Below, piece after piece: positions 1-8,232 of a DNA stretch of 64,000 bases. The notes under the pieces were generated by a model. It did no database searches. It saw only the letters and a program-made list of their open reading frames with translations, and was not told the origin of the DNA. Every line of letters starts with the position of its first letter. Position 1 is the first letter of the stretch. The stretch lies in NCBI GenBank assembly GCA_040754425.1, contig JBFMCR010000023.1, forward strand, positions 1 through 64,000. The letters are read 5' to 3'. The stretch comes from UBA6918 sp040754425. Its GTDB lineage: Bacteria; Pseudomonadota; Gammaproteobacteria; Burkholderiales; Thiobacillaceae. Made by a program: the position numbers and the translations under genes.

Positions 1-144
1 TTTCTTGGCTGCCGGCTTCTTGGCTGCCGGCTTTTTGGCCGGCGCCGCCTTCTTGGCTGCCGGTTTCTTGGCGGCAGGCTTTTTGGCCGGCGCCGCCTTC
101 TTGGCCGCCGGTTTCTTGGCGGCAGGTTTCTTGGCAGTAGCCAT
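1..144 (-). CDS. Histone H1-like Lys/Ala/Pro-repeat protein (3' part outside window)
   Basis: Only the N-terminal 48 codons are inside the window. The protein starts MATAKKPAAKK and continues as near-perfect repeats of PAAKK and AAPAKK. This composition matches the bacterial histone H1-like/AlgP-type family, basic proteins thought to bind and condense DNA. The ATG at 144 is preceded by AAGGAG at 158-153 with eight bases between, which fixes the start. The DNA is itself repetitive, so copy number may vary by slippage. The family call is firm from composition; no function beyond DNA binding can be inferred. Confidence 0.85.
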   Translation of the reverse strand, partial: MATAKKPAAKKPAAKKAAPAKKPAAKKPAAKKAAPAKKPAAKKPAAKK

Positions 145-442
145 ATATCACACTCCTTCTGAAGTTGGACAATTCACTACAACTACAAACAAAGCGTGCA
201 GAGGTTGGAAATGCACTTCCAAAGCGTGGCATCCACAACGGCCTCCTGTTCCGAAACCCGCATGGAATAGGCGACACCAAAGCTCCGCTTGGTGACGCCC
301 ATTCTAGATACTTTTTTCAGCAGTTCAACAAACTGTCAAGTTTTTGAGATTTTTGCCGGCAAAAAATGTGGTACCCTAACAAAAATTATCGTGTCGATAC
401 CATTCCAAGACGCCGCACCGGAACAAACAGATTCCCGGAAAG
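145..442. other. Intergenic region upstream of the histone-like gene
   Basis: This gap of about 300 bases separates the histone-like gene from the 3' end of lysA and is AT-richer than its surroundings. It holds the 13-bp palindrome TATCGTGTCGATA at 387-399, the same kind of site found between the P460 cytochrome and the MarR gene. It must also hold the promoter of the histone-like gene, but I cannot place -35 and -10 boxes with confidence. No credible ORF was seen. Confidence 0.6.
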
Positions 443-1687
443 CTAGGAAACAAGCCGTTCTCCCGCCATCATGCCAGCCAGGGTTTCCCGCTCTCTGGCC
501 AGGAAAATTTCATTCTTGGTCACCAGAACTTCTGCCGCCCGGGGGCGGCTGTTGTAGTTGGAACTCATGCTCATGCCATAGGCGCCGGCCGCGAGCACAG
601 CCAGCAGGTCCCCTTCCGCGACCGCCAGACGCCGGTCAAGCCCGATAAAATCACCGGTTTCGCAGACCGGCCCCACCACGTCGCAAAGGAAGGGAGAGGC
701 GTTCGAATCGGCCAGCGGCACGATGTCGTGGAAAGCGTCGTACAGCGCCGGGCGCATGAGATCGTTCATTGCCGCATCGACGATGACGAATGTCTTGTCC
801 TCGCCACGCTTGATATATTCGACCCGGGTCAGCAACACCCCCGCCTCGCCCACCAGCGACCGCCCGGGTTCCACGATGACTTCCTCCTCCCGCCCCCTGA
901 AACGGCTCTGCAGGATTTCCCGATAGGCCGCCATGTCGGGCGGGATCTCGTCCCGGTAGCGGATGCCGACCCCGCCGCCGATATCGACATGGCGCAGCTT
1001 GATGCCCGAGGCGGCAAGGTCGTCGACCAGCGCAAGCACCCGGTCCAGGGCATCCGCGATGGGCGAAAGATCGATCAGCTGCGAACCGATGTGGCAGTCG
1101 ACGCCCAGGACTTCGACGTTGTCCATTGCGGCTGCACGCCTGTAGAGGTCAGGCGCCTGCGCGATGTCCACGCCGAATTTGTTCTGCCTGAGGCCGGTGG
1201 AGATGTAAGGGTGGGTTTTGGGATCCACATCCGGATTGACCCGAAACGACACCGGGGCACGTATGCCAAGCTCGCCCGCCACCCTGTCGAGGCGATCGAG
1301 CTCGCTTTCCGACTCGATGTTGAAGCAGCGGATTCCGGCCGTGAGCGCCATGCGCATTTCCTCTGCGGTCTTGCCCACACCCGAGAACACGACCTTGTCG
1401 GCTGTGCCGCCGGCGGCCAGTACGCGTGCAAGCTCCCCGCCCGAAACGATATCGAAGCCGGCACCGAGCCGCGCGAAATGCTGGAGGATGGCCAGACTGC
1501 CGTTGGCCTTGACCGCATAGCAGATGAGGTGCGACAAGCCGGCCAGGGCGCTTTCGTAGGACTGGTAAGCCTCGCTTAGGGCGGCCGTGGAATAGACATA
1601 CAAAGGCGTGCCGTACCGGCGTGCCAATTCATCGAGAGGCACCTCTTCCAGGAAAAGGCATCCATTCTTGCGGTGCAAGTGGTTCAT
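443..1687 (-). CDS. lysA: Diaminopimelate decarboxylase
   Basis: Catalyses the last step of lysine synthesis, meso-diaminopimelate to lysine, with pyridoxal phosphate in the cytoplasm. The 414-residue length is normal for LysA. Visible are the PLP lysine in YAVKAN (K60), HIGSQ, the phosphate-binding GGGVGI, EPGR, and the CETGD motif carrying the catalytic cysteine of the partner subunit. The start overlaps the stop of lptM in an ATGA arrangement, so the two are translationally coupled. The lptM-lysA-cyaY neighbourhood is common in proteobacteria and supports the call. Confidence 0.97.
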   Translation of the reverse strand: MNHLHRKNGCLFLEEVPLDELARRYGTPLYVYSTAALSEAYQSYESALAGLSHLICYAVKANGSLAILQHFARLGAGFDIVSGGELARVLAAGGTADKVVFSGVGKTAEEMRMALTAGIRCFNIESESELDRLDRVAGELGIRAPVSFRVNPDVDPKTHPYISTGLRQNKFGVDIAQAPDLYRRAAAMDNVEVLGVDCHIGSQLIDLSPIADALDRVLALVDDLAASGIKLRHVDIGGGVGIRYRDEIPPDMAAYREILQSRFRGREEEVIVEPGRSLVGEAGVLLTRVEYIKRGEDKTFVIVDAAMNDLMRPALYDAFHDIVPLADSNASPFLCDVVGPVCETGDFIGLDRRLAVAEGDLLAVLAAGAYGMSMSSNYNSRPRAAEVLVTKNEIFLARERETLAGMMAGERLVS

Positions 1688-1809
1688 TTGGATGATTTCT
1701 GGGTGTCGGCCGGCTTTTGTTCAGGCAAGGTGAGCGGCCCCTTGGAACCGCAGGCGGCAAGCTGCGTCAGCAGGAAAGTCAGAGCCAGCAGAAAAGCGAG
1801 CGTTTTCAT
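1684..1809 (-). CDS. lptM: LptM-type small lipoprotein (YifL family)
   Basis: A 41-residue lipoprotein. It has a short hydrophobic signal, a lipobox ending LAAC with the acylated cysteine at residue 20, then GSKGPLTLP, the hallmark of the YifL/LptM family. In E. coli LptM helps LptD mature at the outer membrane; the same role is assumed here by family. It lies directly upstream of lysA with a 4-base ATGA overlap, its usual genomic place. It is easily missed because of its size. Confidence 0.9.
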   Translation of the reverse strand: MKTLAFLLALTFLLTQLAACGSKGPLTLPEQKPADTQKSSK

Positions 1810-1940
1810 GGCCCGATGTTAACACGCGGCAGGGCGCAAGGAGCCACGGCCGACTCGCTCCCTCCCGCCTCGGCTGGCGAATTGCAGGGAAGCCGCTGGC
1901 CCGGCAGAATTGAGCCCTTCACATCTCCGGACCCATCCCC

Positions 1941-2258
1941 ATGAGCGACAGCGAATTCATTCAGTTGGCCGACGCCGCCTTTGCCCGCATCCAGCAAGGC
2001 CTGGAAAACGCCGACCTCGACTTCGAGCAGCCGACCGACGGCATACTCGAGATCGAGTTCGACGACGGCAGCAAGATGGTGTTAAACCGGCACGGCAGCG
2101 CACGCGAAATCTGGGTGGCCGCCCGTTCTGGCGGCTTCCACTTCCGCCATGACGGCGCCGCCTGGAAAGACACCCGCGACGGCAGCGAGCTTTTCGCCAA
2201 GCTCGCCGCACTGATCTCAGCCCAGGGCGGGGGCAAGGTCGACTTCTGCCGGGACTAG
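1941..2258 (+). CDS. cyaY: Frataxin-like iron donor CyaY
   Basis: A 105-residue acidic protein matching CyaY/frataxin in length and pattern: an acidic N-terminal helix, then DGILEIEFDDGSKMVLN and REIWVAARSGGFHF. Frataxins bind iron on the acidic ridge and modulate Fe-S cluster assembly on IscS/IscU. It is divergent from lptM-lysA, a conserved arrangement. Its last four bases overlap the convergent P460 cytochrome gene. Confidence 0.95.
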   Translation: MSDSEFIQLADAAFARIQQGLENADLDFEQPTDGILEIEFDDGSKMVLNRHGSAREIWVAARSGGFHFRHDGAAWKDTRDGSELFAKLAALISAQGGGKVDFCRD

Positions 2259-2731
2259 TCCCTCAGACTGGAAAACAGATAGTTGCTGTCCTGCCTTGTG
2301 GCATGGCAACCAAAGCAGGCCTTGGCGGCGTCACGGCCCACAACCGGTTTTTTCGGGTCTCCTCCGGCAAAGGCCTCGAAGCCCCAGCCGCCAGTGGCGC
2401 CATGTCTGCTCGCATCGCGCACCATTACCCCCAGCACCTTGCGCTTGCCTTCGGTCATGGCATTGACCCCGTTTTGCGCCTCCAGGAGGTCGAATACGAT
2501 CGTCGCTCCGTCGGGAAAGCGGCCGTTGCGGTAGCCCTGGACCGCCTTCGGGTTGGCATACAGGTGATGTATGCCGCCGAAGGATTCGTACAGGGGATGG
2601 GCCGGCTTCAGCTCCATCGACTTCACGTGGCGCCAGTCGCGATACCCCTCCGGGAAGGCGACGGCGGGCGGTTCTGCGGCCTGGACAGCCATCGCCAGAA
2701 CGGACACAAGGCCTAAAAACGGTTTCTTCAT
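2255..2731 (-). CDS. Cytochrome P460-family periplasmic haem protein
   Basis: 158 residues with a Sec signal peptide (MKKPFLGLVSVLAMAVQAAE) and one c-type haem site, CFGCH, near the C-terminus, the layout of the cytochrome P460 family. Related proteins act on hydroxylamine or nitric oxide, but many members are uncharacterised, so the substrate here is unknown. Motifs before the haem site include HPLYESFGGIHHLY and a GGWGFEAF segment. It is divergent from a MarR regulator with a long palindrome between, so it is probably the regulator's target. Confidence 0.85.
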   Translation of the reverse strand: MKKPFLGLVSVLAMAVQAAEPPAVAFPEGYRDWRHVKSMELKPAHPLYESFGGIHHLYANPKAVQGYRNGRFPDGATIVFDLLEAQNGVNAMTEGKRKVLGVMVRDASRHGATGGWGFEAFAGGDPKKPVVGRDAAKACFGCHATRQDSNYLFSSLRD

Positions 2732-2748
2732 GGCATCCTCCTTTTAAA

Positions 2749-2778
2749 GTATCGACACGATACGTTTCGTGTCGATAC
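2749..2778. promoter_or_regulatory. Operator-like inverted repeat between P460 and MarR genes
   Basis: A perfect 12-bp inverted repeat, GTATCGACACGA and TCGTGTCGATAC, with a 6-bp spacer. It can also be read as two 13-bp palindromic sites, TATCGACACGATA at 2750-2762 and TTTCGTGTCGATA at 2765-2777. It sits in the divergent promoter region, where a MarR dimer would be expected to bind. A third copy, TATCGTGTCGATA, is at 387-399. Binding by the neighbouring regulator is inference. Confidence 0.7.
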
Positions 2779-2836
2779 CAATCTAGGACAGGCCGTGCTA
2801 TTGTCAAGGACAAGACATGAATCTAGGATGGCAAGC

Positions 2837-3421
2837 ATGAAAAACCAGGCGCTGATCCTGCTGGACACGGTGGAAAGGCTGGGCAACCTGCTGCGTGTCG
2901 GGCTGCGACAAGCCGGCGTCAATCAGGGCCTGCAGCCCATCCACCTGCAGGCGCTGCTCTATCTGAACGAGGCCAACCGCTACAGCAACACGCCGCAAGC
3001 CCTGGCCGAATACCTCGGCCTCACCAAGGGCACGGTGTCGCAAAGCCTGCTTTTGCTGGCGCGGCGGCGGCTCATCGCACGCCATGCCGACGAGAAGGAT
3101 GGCCGGGTCGTGCGACTGACCCTGACCGACAAGGGAAAGGAAGTGCTCAAGGATCTGGGGCTGGCCAATGCCTGGCGCGACGCCCTTCAGACCGCCAGCC
3201 CCGCGCGCCTCGGTTCTGCCACCAAGGTTCTGAAGGAGGCACTGGCCGCACTGCAGGCCAAAAACGGCCACCGCAGCTTCGGCGTGTGCGTCACCTGCCG
3301 CCACAACCTGCACATCGGCCCGCGCAGCTATGTGTGCGGGCTCACAAAGGAAAAGCTCTCCAGCCGCGAGGTCGGCAGAATCTGCCGCGAGCACAGCCCG
3401 GTCGAGGAAAACGCGGCTTGA
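2837..3421 (+). CDS. MarR-family regulator with C-terminal cysteine cluster
   Basis: 194 residues. The N-terminal two thirds is a MarR winged helix: a recognition region near GLTKGTVSQSLLLLARRRL and a wing with DEKDGRVVRLTLTDKGKE. The C-terminal tail is unusual, with four cysteines in a C-X2-C-X12-C-X15-C pattern (CVTC ... VCG ... RICRE) that could hold zinc or an Fe-S cluster. The start at 2837 is chosen because AGGA lies eight bases upstream; an in-frame ATG at 2828 is an alternative. It is divergent from the P460 cytochrome with palindromic sites between, suggesting redox- or nitrogen-oxide-responsive control, which is inference. Confidence 0.85.
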   Translation: MKNQALILLDTVERLGNLLRVGLRQAGVNQGLQPIHLQALLYLNEANRYSNTPQALAEYLGLTKGTVSQSLLLLARRRLIARHADEKDGRVVRLTLTDKGKEVLKDLGLANAWRDALQTASPARLGSATKVLKEALAALQAKNGHRSFGVCVTCRHNLHIGPRSYVCGLTKEKLSSREVGRICREHSPVEENAA

Positions 3422-3471
3422 GCAAAACGCGGTTGAAAAAACCTGAAACCTTTGACCGCGGTCAATCGATT

Positions 3472-4860
3472 TCAAGATCGGGCCAGCGCGGCGCGCGCAC
3501 GGGCCACCGCCGCCTTCACCTGCGCCGGCGCGGTGCCGCCGATGTGATTGCGGGCGGCGAGCGAACCCTCCAGGGTCAGCACGGCGAAGACATCCTCGCC
3601 CACAAGCGGGCTGAAGGCCTGCAGTTCGGCCAAAGTGAGGTCGGCAAGATCGCAGCCTTTGGATTCGGCCGCGCGTACGGCTCTCGCCACGGCCTCGTGG
3701 GCGTCACGGAAAGGCTGACCTTTCTTGACCAGATAGTCGGCAAGGTCGGTAGCGGTGGAAAAACCCTCGGCCGCCGCGCGGCGCATCGCCTCCGGCTTCA
3801 CCTTCACGCCTTTGAGCATGTCGGCATAGATGGCGAGGGTGTCGATCAGGGTGTCGACGGTGTCGAACAAGGGTTCCTTGTCTTCCTGGTTGTCCTTGTT
3901 GTAGGCGAGCGGCTGGCCTTTCATCAGGGTCATGAGCCCCATCAGATGGCCAAACACGCGTCCGGTCTTGCCGCGCACCAGCTCCGGCACATCCGGATTC
4001 TTCTTCTGCGGCATGATGGAGGAACCGGTGCAGAAGCGGTCGGCCAGGTCGATGAAGCCGAAGCGCGGGCTCATCCACAGGATGATCTCCTCCGACAGCC
4101 TGGACAGGTGCAGCATCACGAGCGAGGCCGCAGCGGAAAACTCGATGGCGAAGTCGCGGTCGGACACGGCATCCAGCGAGTTCTCGCAGACGCCGTCGAA
4201 GCCCAGCTCGCGCGCCACGAACTCGCGGTCGATGGGATAACCGGTGCCGGCGAGCGCAGCCGCCCCCAGCGGCAGGCGGTTGGCCCGTTTGCGCACATCG
4301 CCCATGCGCGCGTAATCGCGCGACAGCATTTCGAAATAGGCCAGCATGTGATGGCCGAAGGTGACCGGCTGGGCCACCTGCAAGTGGGTGAAGCCGGGCA
4401 TGACCGTGGCCGCGTGTTCCTCGGCCAGGTCCAGGAGCGACCTTTGGCAGGCATTTAGGCCGGTCTGGATGCGGTCGATGGCGTCGCGCATGTAGAGGCG
4501 CACGTCAGTCGCCACCTGGTCGTTGCGCGAGCGCCCGGTATGCAGTCGCTTGCCGGCGTCGCCGATCCTGGCGGTGAGGGCCTTTTCGATATTTAGGTGC
4601 ACGTCTTCGAGGTCCAGCGACCACTCGAAGCGCCCGGCGCGGATGTCTTCCAGGATCCGGGCCATGCCGTCTTCGATGGCGGCCAGGTCTTCCGCCGACA
4701 GCACGCCGACATGGGCAAGCATCCTGGCATGGGCAAGCGAACCCTTTATATCGAACTCGGCCAGCCGATAATCGAATGGAATGGAAGCCGTGTAGCGCTT
4801 GACCAGCTCATCGACCGGCTCGGAAAAGCGCCCAGACCAGGCTCCTGAATTCTTGTCCAT
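3472..4860 (-). CDS. argH: Argininosuccinate lyase
   Basis: Final step of arginine synthesis, splitting argininosuccinate into arginine and fumarate. The 462 residues match the family. Visible are the opening WSGRFSEPVDELV, TGRSRNDQ, and the signature GSSIMPQKKNPD with the flexible catalytic loop. The start is set at the ATG at 4860 (MDKNSGAW), in line with other ArgH proteins; a TTG twelve bases upstream is in frame but less likely. It is divergent from algZ with only 11 bases between the start codons. Confidence 0.97.
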   Translation of the reverse strand: MDKNSGAWSGRFSEPVDELVKRYTASIPFDYRLAEFDIKGSLAHARMLAHVGVLSAEDLAAIEDGMARILEDIRAGRFEWSLDLEDVHLNIEKALTARIGDAGKRLHTGRSRNDQVATDVRLYMRDAIDRIQTGLNACQRSLLDLAEEHAATVMPGFTHLQVAQPVTFGHHMLAYFEMLSRDYARMGDVRKRANRLPLGAAALAGTGYPIDREFVARELGFDGVCENSLDAVSDRDFAIEFSAAASLVMLHLSRLSEEIILWMSPRFGFIDLADRFCTGSSIMPQKKNPDVPELVRGKTGRVFGHLMGLMTLMKGQPLAYNKDNQEDKEPLFDTVDTLIDTLAIYADMLKGVKVKPEAMRRAAAEGFSTATDLADYLVKKGQPFRDAHEAVARAVRAAESKGCDLADLTLAELQAFSPLVGEDVFAVLTLEGSLAARNHIGGTAPAQVKAAVARARAALARS

Positions 4861-4871
4861 GAGAGTTTTCA

Positions 4872-5927
4872 ATGAAGCAGCAAAGTAAAAATCATAACAA
4901 CCCGCCGGGCGTTTTGCCGAATTTCTGCCACCTCGGGACCAGCCTCAGGGCCATCATCGCAGTCGAGGCGGGCGCGCTGTTCGCCGCATTTGCCTGCGCA
5001 GCCGACATCCCCGATGCGCTGACGCTGTTCGCCGAGCGTTCCGTGTTGATCCAGCCCACCTTGTTGTTGAGCATGCTGCTGCTATGCCTGGCCGGCGGCC
5101 CCATCCGCAAGCTGCCATATCCCCTCGGCATGTCTGTCCTGTTCGTGGCCGCAACCGTCGTCCCCAGCCTCGTCGCCTTCCTGTTCCAGAGGTTTCTGCC
5201 CGGCCTGCCGGTGCCGGGCGTTTTGCCGAGCGGGGCTTTCAGCGCCGCGCTGGCCGGCCTGCTGCTGCTCTATTACCATCTGCGCAGCAAGGCGCTGTCT
5301 CCGGCCGTCACCGAGGCGCGCCTGCAGGCCCTGCAGGCGCGCATCCGCCCGCATTTCCTGTTCAACAGCCTGAATGCCGTGCTGTCCCTGGTGCGTTCCG
5401 ACCCGCGCCGCGCCGAACGCGCCCTGGAGGACTTGTCGGAACTGTTCCGCGCGCTCATGCGCGAGAACCGCGAACTCACCACCCTGCAAAACGAAGTCGA
5501 ACTGACGCGCGCCTATCTCGAACTCGAACAGCTGCGCCTGGGCGACCGCCTTGCCGTGGCCTGGCACATAGACAAGATGCCGCGTGACGCTCTGATTCCG
5601 CCGCTCATCCTCCAGCCGCTGGTGGAAAACGCCATTTATCACGGCATCGAGCCCAGCCGCGAGGCGGGCGAGGTAAGCCTCAACATCTACCGCAGCGGCG
5701 ACGCGGTGCACATCGTCATTCGCAATCCCTACGCGGAAACCGGCTCGCACCACGCAGGCAACAAGCTGGCGCTGGCCAACATCCGCGAGCGCCTTGCCCT
5801 GCACTTCGACCTGGATGCCACGCTCAAGTCCCAGCCCATGGGTGCCGTTTATCAGGTTCACATCACCCTGCCCTATACCCGTGCCACACAACCTGCCCGC
5901 CCCGCTGCGCCTGCTTATCGTGGATGA
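4872..5927 (+). CDS. algZ: LytS/AlgZ-type membrane sensor histidine kinase
   Basis: 351 residues: several hydrophobic segments between about residues 25 and 135, then a His_kinase (PF06580-type) domain with phospho-acceptor motif RPHFLFNSLN (H about 161) and an HATPase part with LQPLVENAIYHG. This is the AlgZ/FimS/LytS class, which lacks a usual H-box kinase layout. It precedes and overlaps an AlgR-like regulator, and the argH-algZ-algR order is typical of gamma- and betaproteobacteria. AlgZ/AlgR controls type IV pili and exopolysaccharide in Pseudomonas; the targets here are unknown. Confidence 0.9.
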   Translation: MKQQSKNHNNPPGVLPNFCHLGTSLRAIIAVEAGALFAAFACAADIPDALTLFAERSVLIQPTLLLSMLLLCLAGGPIRKLPYPLGMSVLFVAATVVPSLVAFLFQRFLPGLPVPGVLPSGAFSAALAGLLLLYYHLRSKALSPAVTEARLQALQARIRPHFLFNSLNAVLSLVRSDPRRAERALEDLSELFRALMRENRELTTLQNEVELTRAYLELEQLRLGDRLAVAWHIDKMPRDALIPPLILQPLVENAIYHGIEPSREAGEVSLNIYRSGDAVHIVIRNPYAETGSHHAGNKLALANIRERLALHFDLDATLKSQPMGAVYQVHITLPYTRATQPARPAAPAYRG

Positions 5928-6645
5928 CGAAGCGCCCGCACGCCGCCGCCTGCGCGAAGTGCTGGAGGACTGCGGCCGGGAATTGCCGCTCAAGATCGTG
6001 GGCGAAGCCGACAACGGCGTAGATGCGCTGGAGCAAGTGCAGCGCGAGCAACCCGATGCCGTGCTGCTCGACATCCGCATGCCGGGAATGGACGGCATCG
6101 AGGTCGCCCAGCACATGCAGAAGCTGGCGCGCACGCCGGCGGTGATCTTCACAACCGCCTATGACAACTATGCCTGCCAGGCCTTCGAAGTCAACGCCGT
6201 GGACTACCTGATGAAACCGGTGCGCGCCGAGCGGCTGGCCGCCGCGCTCGCCAAGGCCCGCCATCTCAATCTGGCCGTGCTCGACGCGTTGCGCGAGGCC
6301 CACCCAAAGTCGCGTACCCACCTGTCGTTATCGGAAAAGGGCAGGCTCAGGCTGGTGCCCGTGGACGAGATTCTCTACTTCAAGGCGGAACTGAAATATG
6401 TGACGTTGAAGACCGCAGAGCGCGAATTCCTGCTGGAGGAGTCACTGGTCAGGCTGGAAGCGGAATTCGGCGAACGCTTCCTGCGCGTTCACCGCAACTG
6501 CCTGGTCGCGCGCGACAAGATAGATCAGATCGGCAAAACCCCCGGCAGCGAAGAAGGGCACTACGTGCGCTTGCGCGGCCTCGACGAACAGCTGCCGGTC
6601 AGCCGGCGCCAGTATTCGCAGTTGCGCGAATTGCTCAGGGACTAG
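5881..6645 (+). CDS. algR: LytTR-type response regulator, AlgR-like
   Basis: 254 residues from a GTG start at 5881, which lies inside the end of algZ (47-base overlap). The N-terminal receiver shows IVDDEAPARRRL, the phospho-acceptor aspartate in VLLDIRMPGMDG (D64) and the KPV motif. The C-terminal LytTR DNA-binding domain shows LVPVDEILYFKAELKYVTL and FLRVHRNCLV. It forms a two-component pair with the upstream kinase. The start is chosen because it opens the receiver domain correctly; ATG codons further upstream would add residues shared with no AlgR. Confidence 0.92.
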   Translation: MPHNLPAPLRLLIVDDEAPARRRLREVLEDCGRELPLKIVGEADNGVDALEQVQREQPDAVLLDIRMPGMDGIEVAQHMQKLARTPAVIFTTAYDNYACQAFEVNAVDYLMKPVRAERLAAALAKARHLNLAVLDALREAHPKSRTHLSLSEKGRLRLVPVDEILYFKAELKYVTLKTAEREFLLEESLVRLEAEFGERFLRVHRNCLVARDKIDQIGKTPGSEEGHYVRLRGLDEQLPVSRRQYSQLRELLRD

Positions 6646-6732
6646 GGATCGGGATTCAGGATTCAGGGGAGGCGGACGAAACGGACCGCACCCTGACCCC
6701 TGAATCCCGACCCTTATTTCCCGACCCCTGCT
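6645..6732. repeat. Heptamer-arm inverted element (copy 1, convergent genes)
   Basis: The left arm at 6645-6670 reads as 7-base words ending in GGGATTC and AGGATTC. The right arm from 6691 continues as CCCTGAC, CCCTGAA, TCCCGAC, CCTTATT, TCCCGAC. The arms are complementary over about 20 bases. The right arm runs into the end of the convergent thioredoxin-like gene, supplying its stop and last codons. Here it sits between converging genes and may act as a terminator. Confidence 0.75.
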
Positions 6733-7208
6733 TTCCCCCGCATTTTCTCCAGCCCCTCATTCACCGCATCCTGGATGTAGCCGAAATAGAAATCCGGCGT
6801 AAGAAAGCCGACGATGGGATCGGCCAGTTCCCTGCCCTGGCCGTCCAGCACCTTGATGGTCGGCACCATGACGATTTTCTGGCTGGCCGCATAGGCGCCA
6901 TGCGTGGTCTTCCTGCCATCGAAGCCGATCAGGGCATGATCCCCGCCGGCCTCGATCTGGCGTATGATGACTTTGTCGCGATATTCCGGGTCGTCCACCA
7001 TGGGGCCGAGATATTCCTCCTTCGCGCGATCGCAATAAATGCAGAATGGGCTGGTGAACACCAGCAGGATGGGAATCCTCTCCGCTTCCGCCCGTTTGCC
7101 CAGGACACGCAAATCTTCCGCCATGGGCACGTCCCCGCGCCCGGCTGCCAGCGCGGGGAGCAGCAGCGCCCATGCTAAAATGCCCGCAATCAATTGCTTT
7201 GCTTTCAT
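6714..7208 (-). CDS. Exported thioredoxin-fold protein
   Basis: 164 residues with a signal peptide (MKAKQLIAGILAWALLLPALA) and a thioredoxin fold whose redox site reads FTSPFCIYCDRAKEEY (C-X2-C). A cis-proline region (MVPTIKVL) follows. This is the SoxW/DsbC-like thioredoxin group found near periplasmic redox genes. The true partner is unknown. The start at 7208 is supported by AGGAAAG just upstream. Its 3' end lies in a heptamer-arm repeat. It is divergent from hemC. Confidence 0.82.
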   Translation of the reverse strand: MKAKQLIAGILAWALLLPALAAGRGDVPMAEDLRVLGKRAEAERIPILLVFTSPFCIYCDRAKEEYLGPMVDDPEYRDKVIIRQIEAGGDHALIGFDGRKTTHGAYAASQKIVMVPTIKVLDGQGRELADPIVGFLTPDFYFGYIQDAVNEGLEKMRGKAGVGK

Positions 7209-7299
7209 CGCTTTCCTGATTTTCCGCGCACGGCCGCGCACATAAATGGAATGTGCGGCAAACCGCCATGCCGGGACAGTGTAATTTACTACCAAAACC

Positions 7300-8232
7300 A
7301 TGCCTCCTGACCGCCCCCTCATCATCGCCACCCGCGAAAGCGCGCTCGCGCTCTGGCAGGCACACCACGTCCGCGACCGCCTGATGGCGCTGCATCCCGG
7401 GCTCGAGGTGGAACTGCTCGGCTTGACCACGCAGGGCGACCGCATCCTCGACGTTACCTTGAACAAGATCGGCGGCAAGGGGCTGTTCGTCAAGGAACTG
7501 GAACAGGCATTGCAGGACGGTCGCGCCGACCTGGCGGTGCATTCGCTGAAGGACGTGCCCATGGCGCTGCCCGAAGGCTTTGCGCTTGCCGCCATCGGCG
7601 AGCGCGAAGACCCGCGCGACGCCTTCGTCTCCAACCGGTACCGCCGGCTGTCGGATCTGCCGCCGGGCGCGGTGGTGGGCACCTCGAGCCTGCGGCGCGA
7701 ATCGCAGTTGCGCGCGCGCTATCCGCATCTGGACATCCGGCCCCTGCGCGGCAACGTCAACACACGTCTGCGCAAGCTCGACGAAGGCCAATATGCCGCC
7801 GTCATCCTGGCGGCAGCAGGCCTGAAGCGGCTTGGCTTGGAAGAGCGCATCGCCGCCGTGCTGGAGCCCGAACATAGCCTGCCTGCCGCAGGGCAGGGCG
7901 CATTGGGCATCGAAATTCGCGCCGACCGCACGGATATGGAAGCCTTGCTCGCTCCCCTCCACCATGCCCAAACCGCTGCGTGCGTGCGCGCCGAGCGCGA
8001 AGTCAGCCGCCGGCTGGGCGGCAGCTGCCAGGTTCCGCTCGGCGCCTATGCCGTGATGCGCGAAGACGCCCTGTTCCTGCGCGGTTTCGTCGCCTCCCCG
8101 GACGGCAAGACCTTCCTGCAGGCCGAATGCTCGGGCGGCCCGGACGACCCCGAAGCCCTGGGCCGGCTGCTTGCCCAAGCTTTGCGCGACCAGGGCGCGG
8201 ACGCCATTCTTGCCGCATTCTCCGCCTCATGA
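7300..8232 (+). CDS. hemC: Porphobilinogen deaminase (hydroxymethylbilane synthase)
   Basis: Joins four porphobilinogen units into hydroxymethylbilane in haem synthesis. The 310 residues match the family. Visible are IATRESALALWQ, the substrate-binding LVKEL-like GLFVKELEQAL, HSLKDVP, GTSSLRR, and GGSCQVPLGA with the dipyrromethane cofactor cysteine at about residue 243. It ends in an ATGA overlap with hemD, first gene of a hemC-hemD-hemX-hemY operon. Confidence 0.98.
   Translation: MPPDRPLIIATRESALALWQAHHVRDRLMALHPGLEVELLGLTTQGDRILDVTLNKIGGKGLFVKELEQALQDGRADLAVHSLKDVPMALPEGFALAAIGEREDPRDAFVSNRYRRLSDLPPGAVVGTSSLRRESQLRARYPHLDIRPLRGNVNTRLRKLDEGQYAAVILAAAGLKRLGLEERIAAVLEPEHSLPAAGQGALGIEIRADRTDMEALLAPLHHAQTAACVRAEREVSRRLGGSCQVPLGAYAVMREDALFLRGFVASPDGKTFLQAECSGGPDDPEALGRLLAQALRDQGADAILAAFSAS

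Noticed and set aside
5..295. Repetitive plus-strand ORF (FLAAG repeats) at the window start
   Set aside because: It is the antisense of the Lys/Ala repeats of the histone-like gene, which has a proper ribosome site on the other strand.
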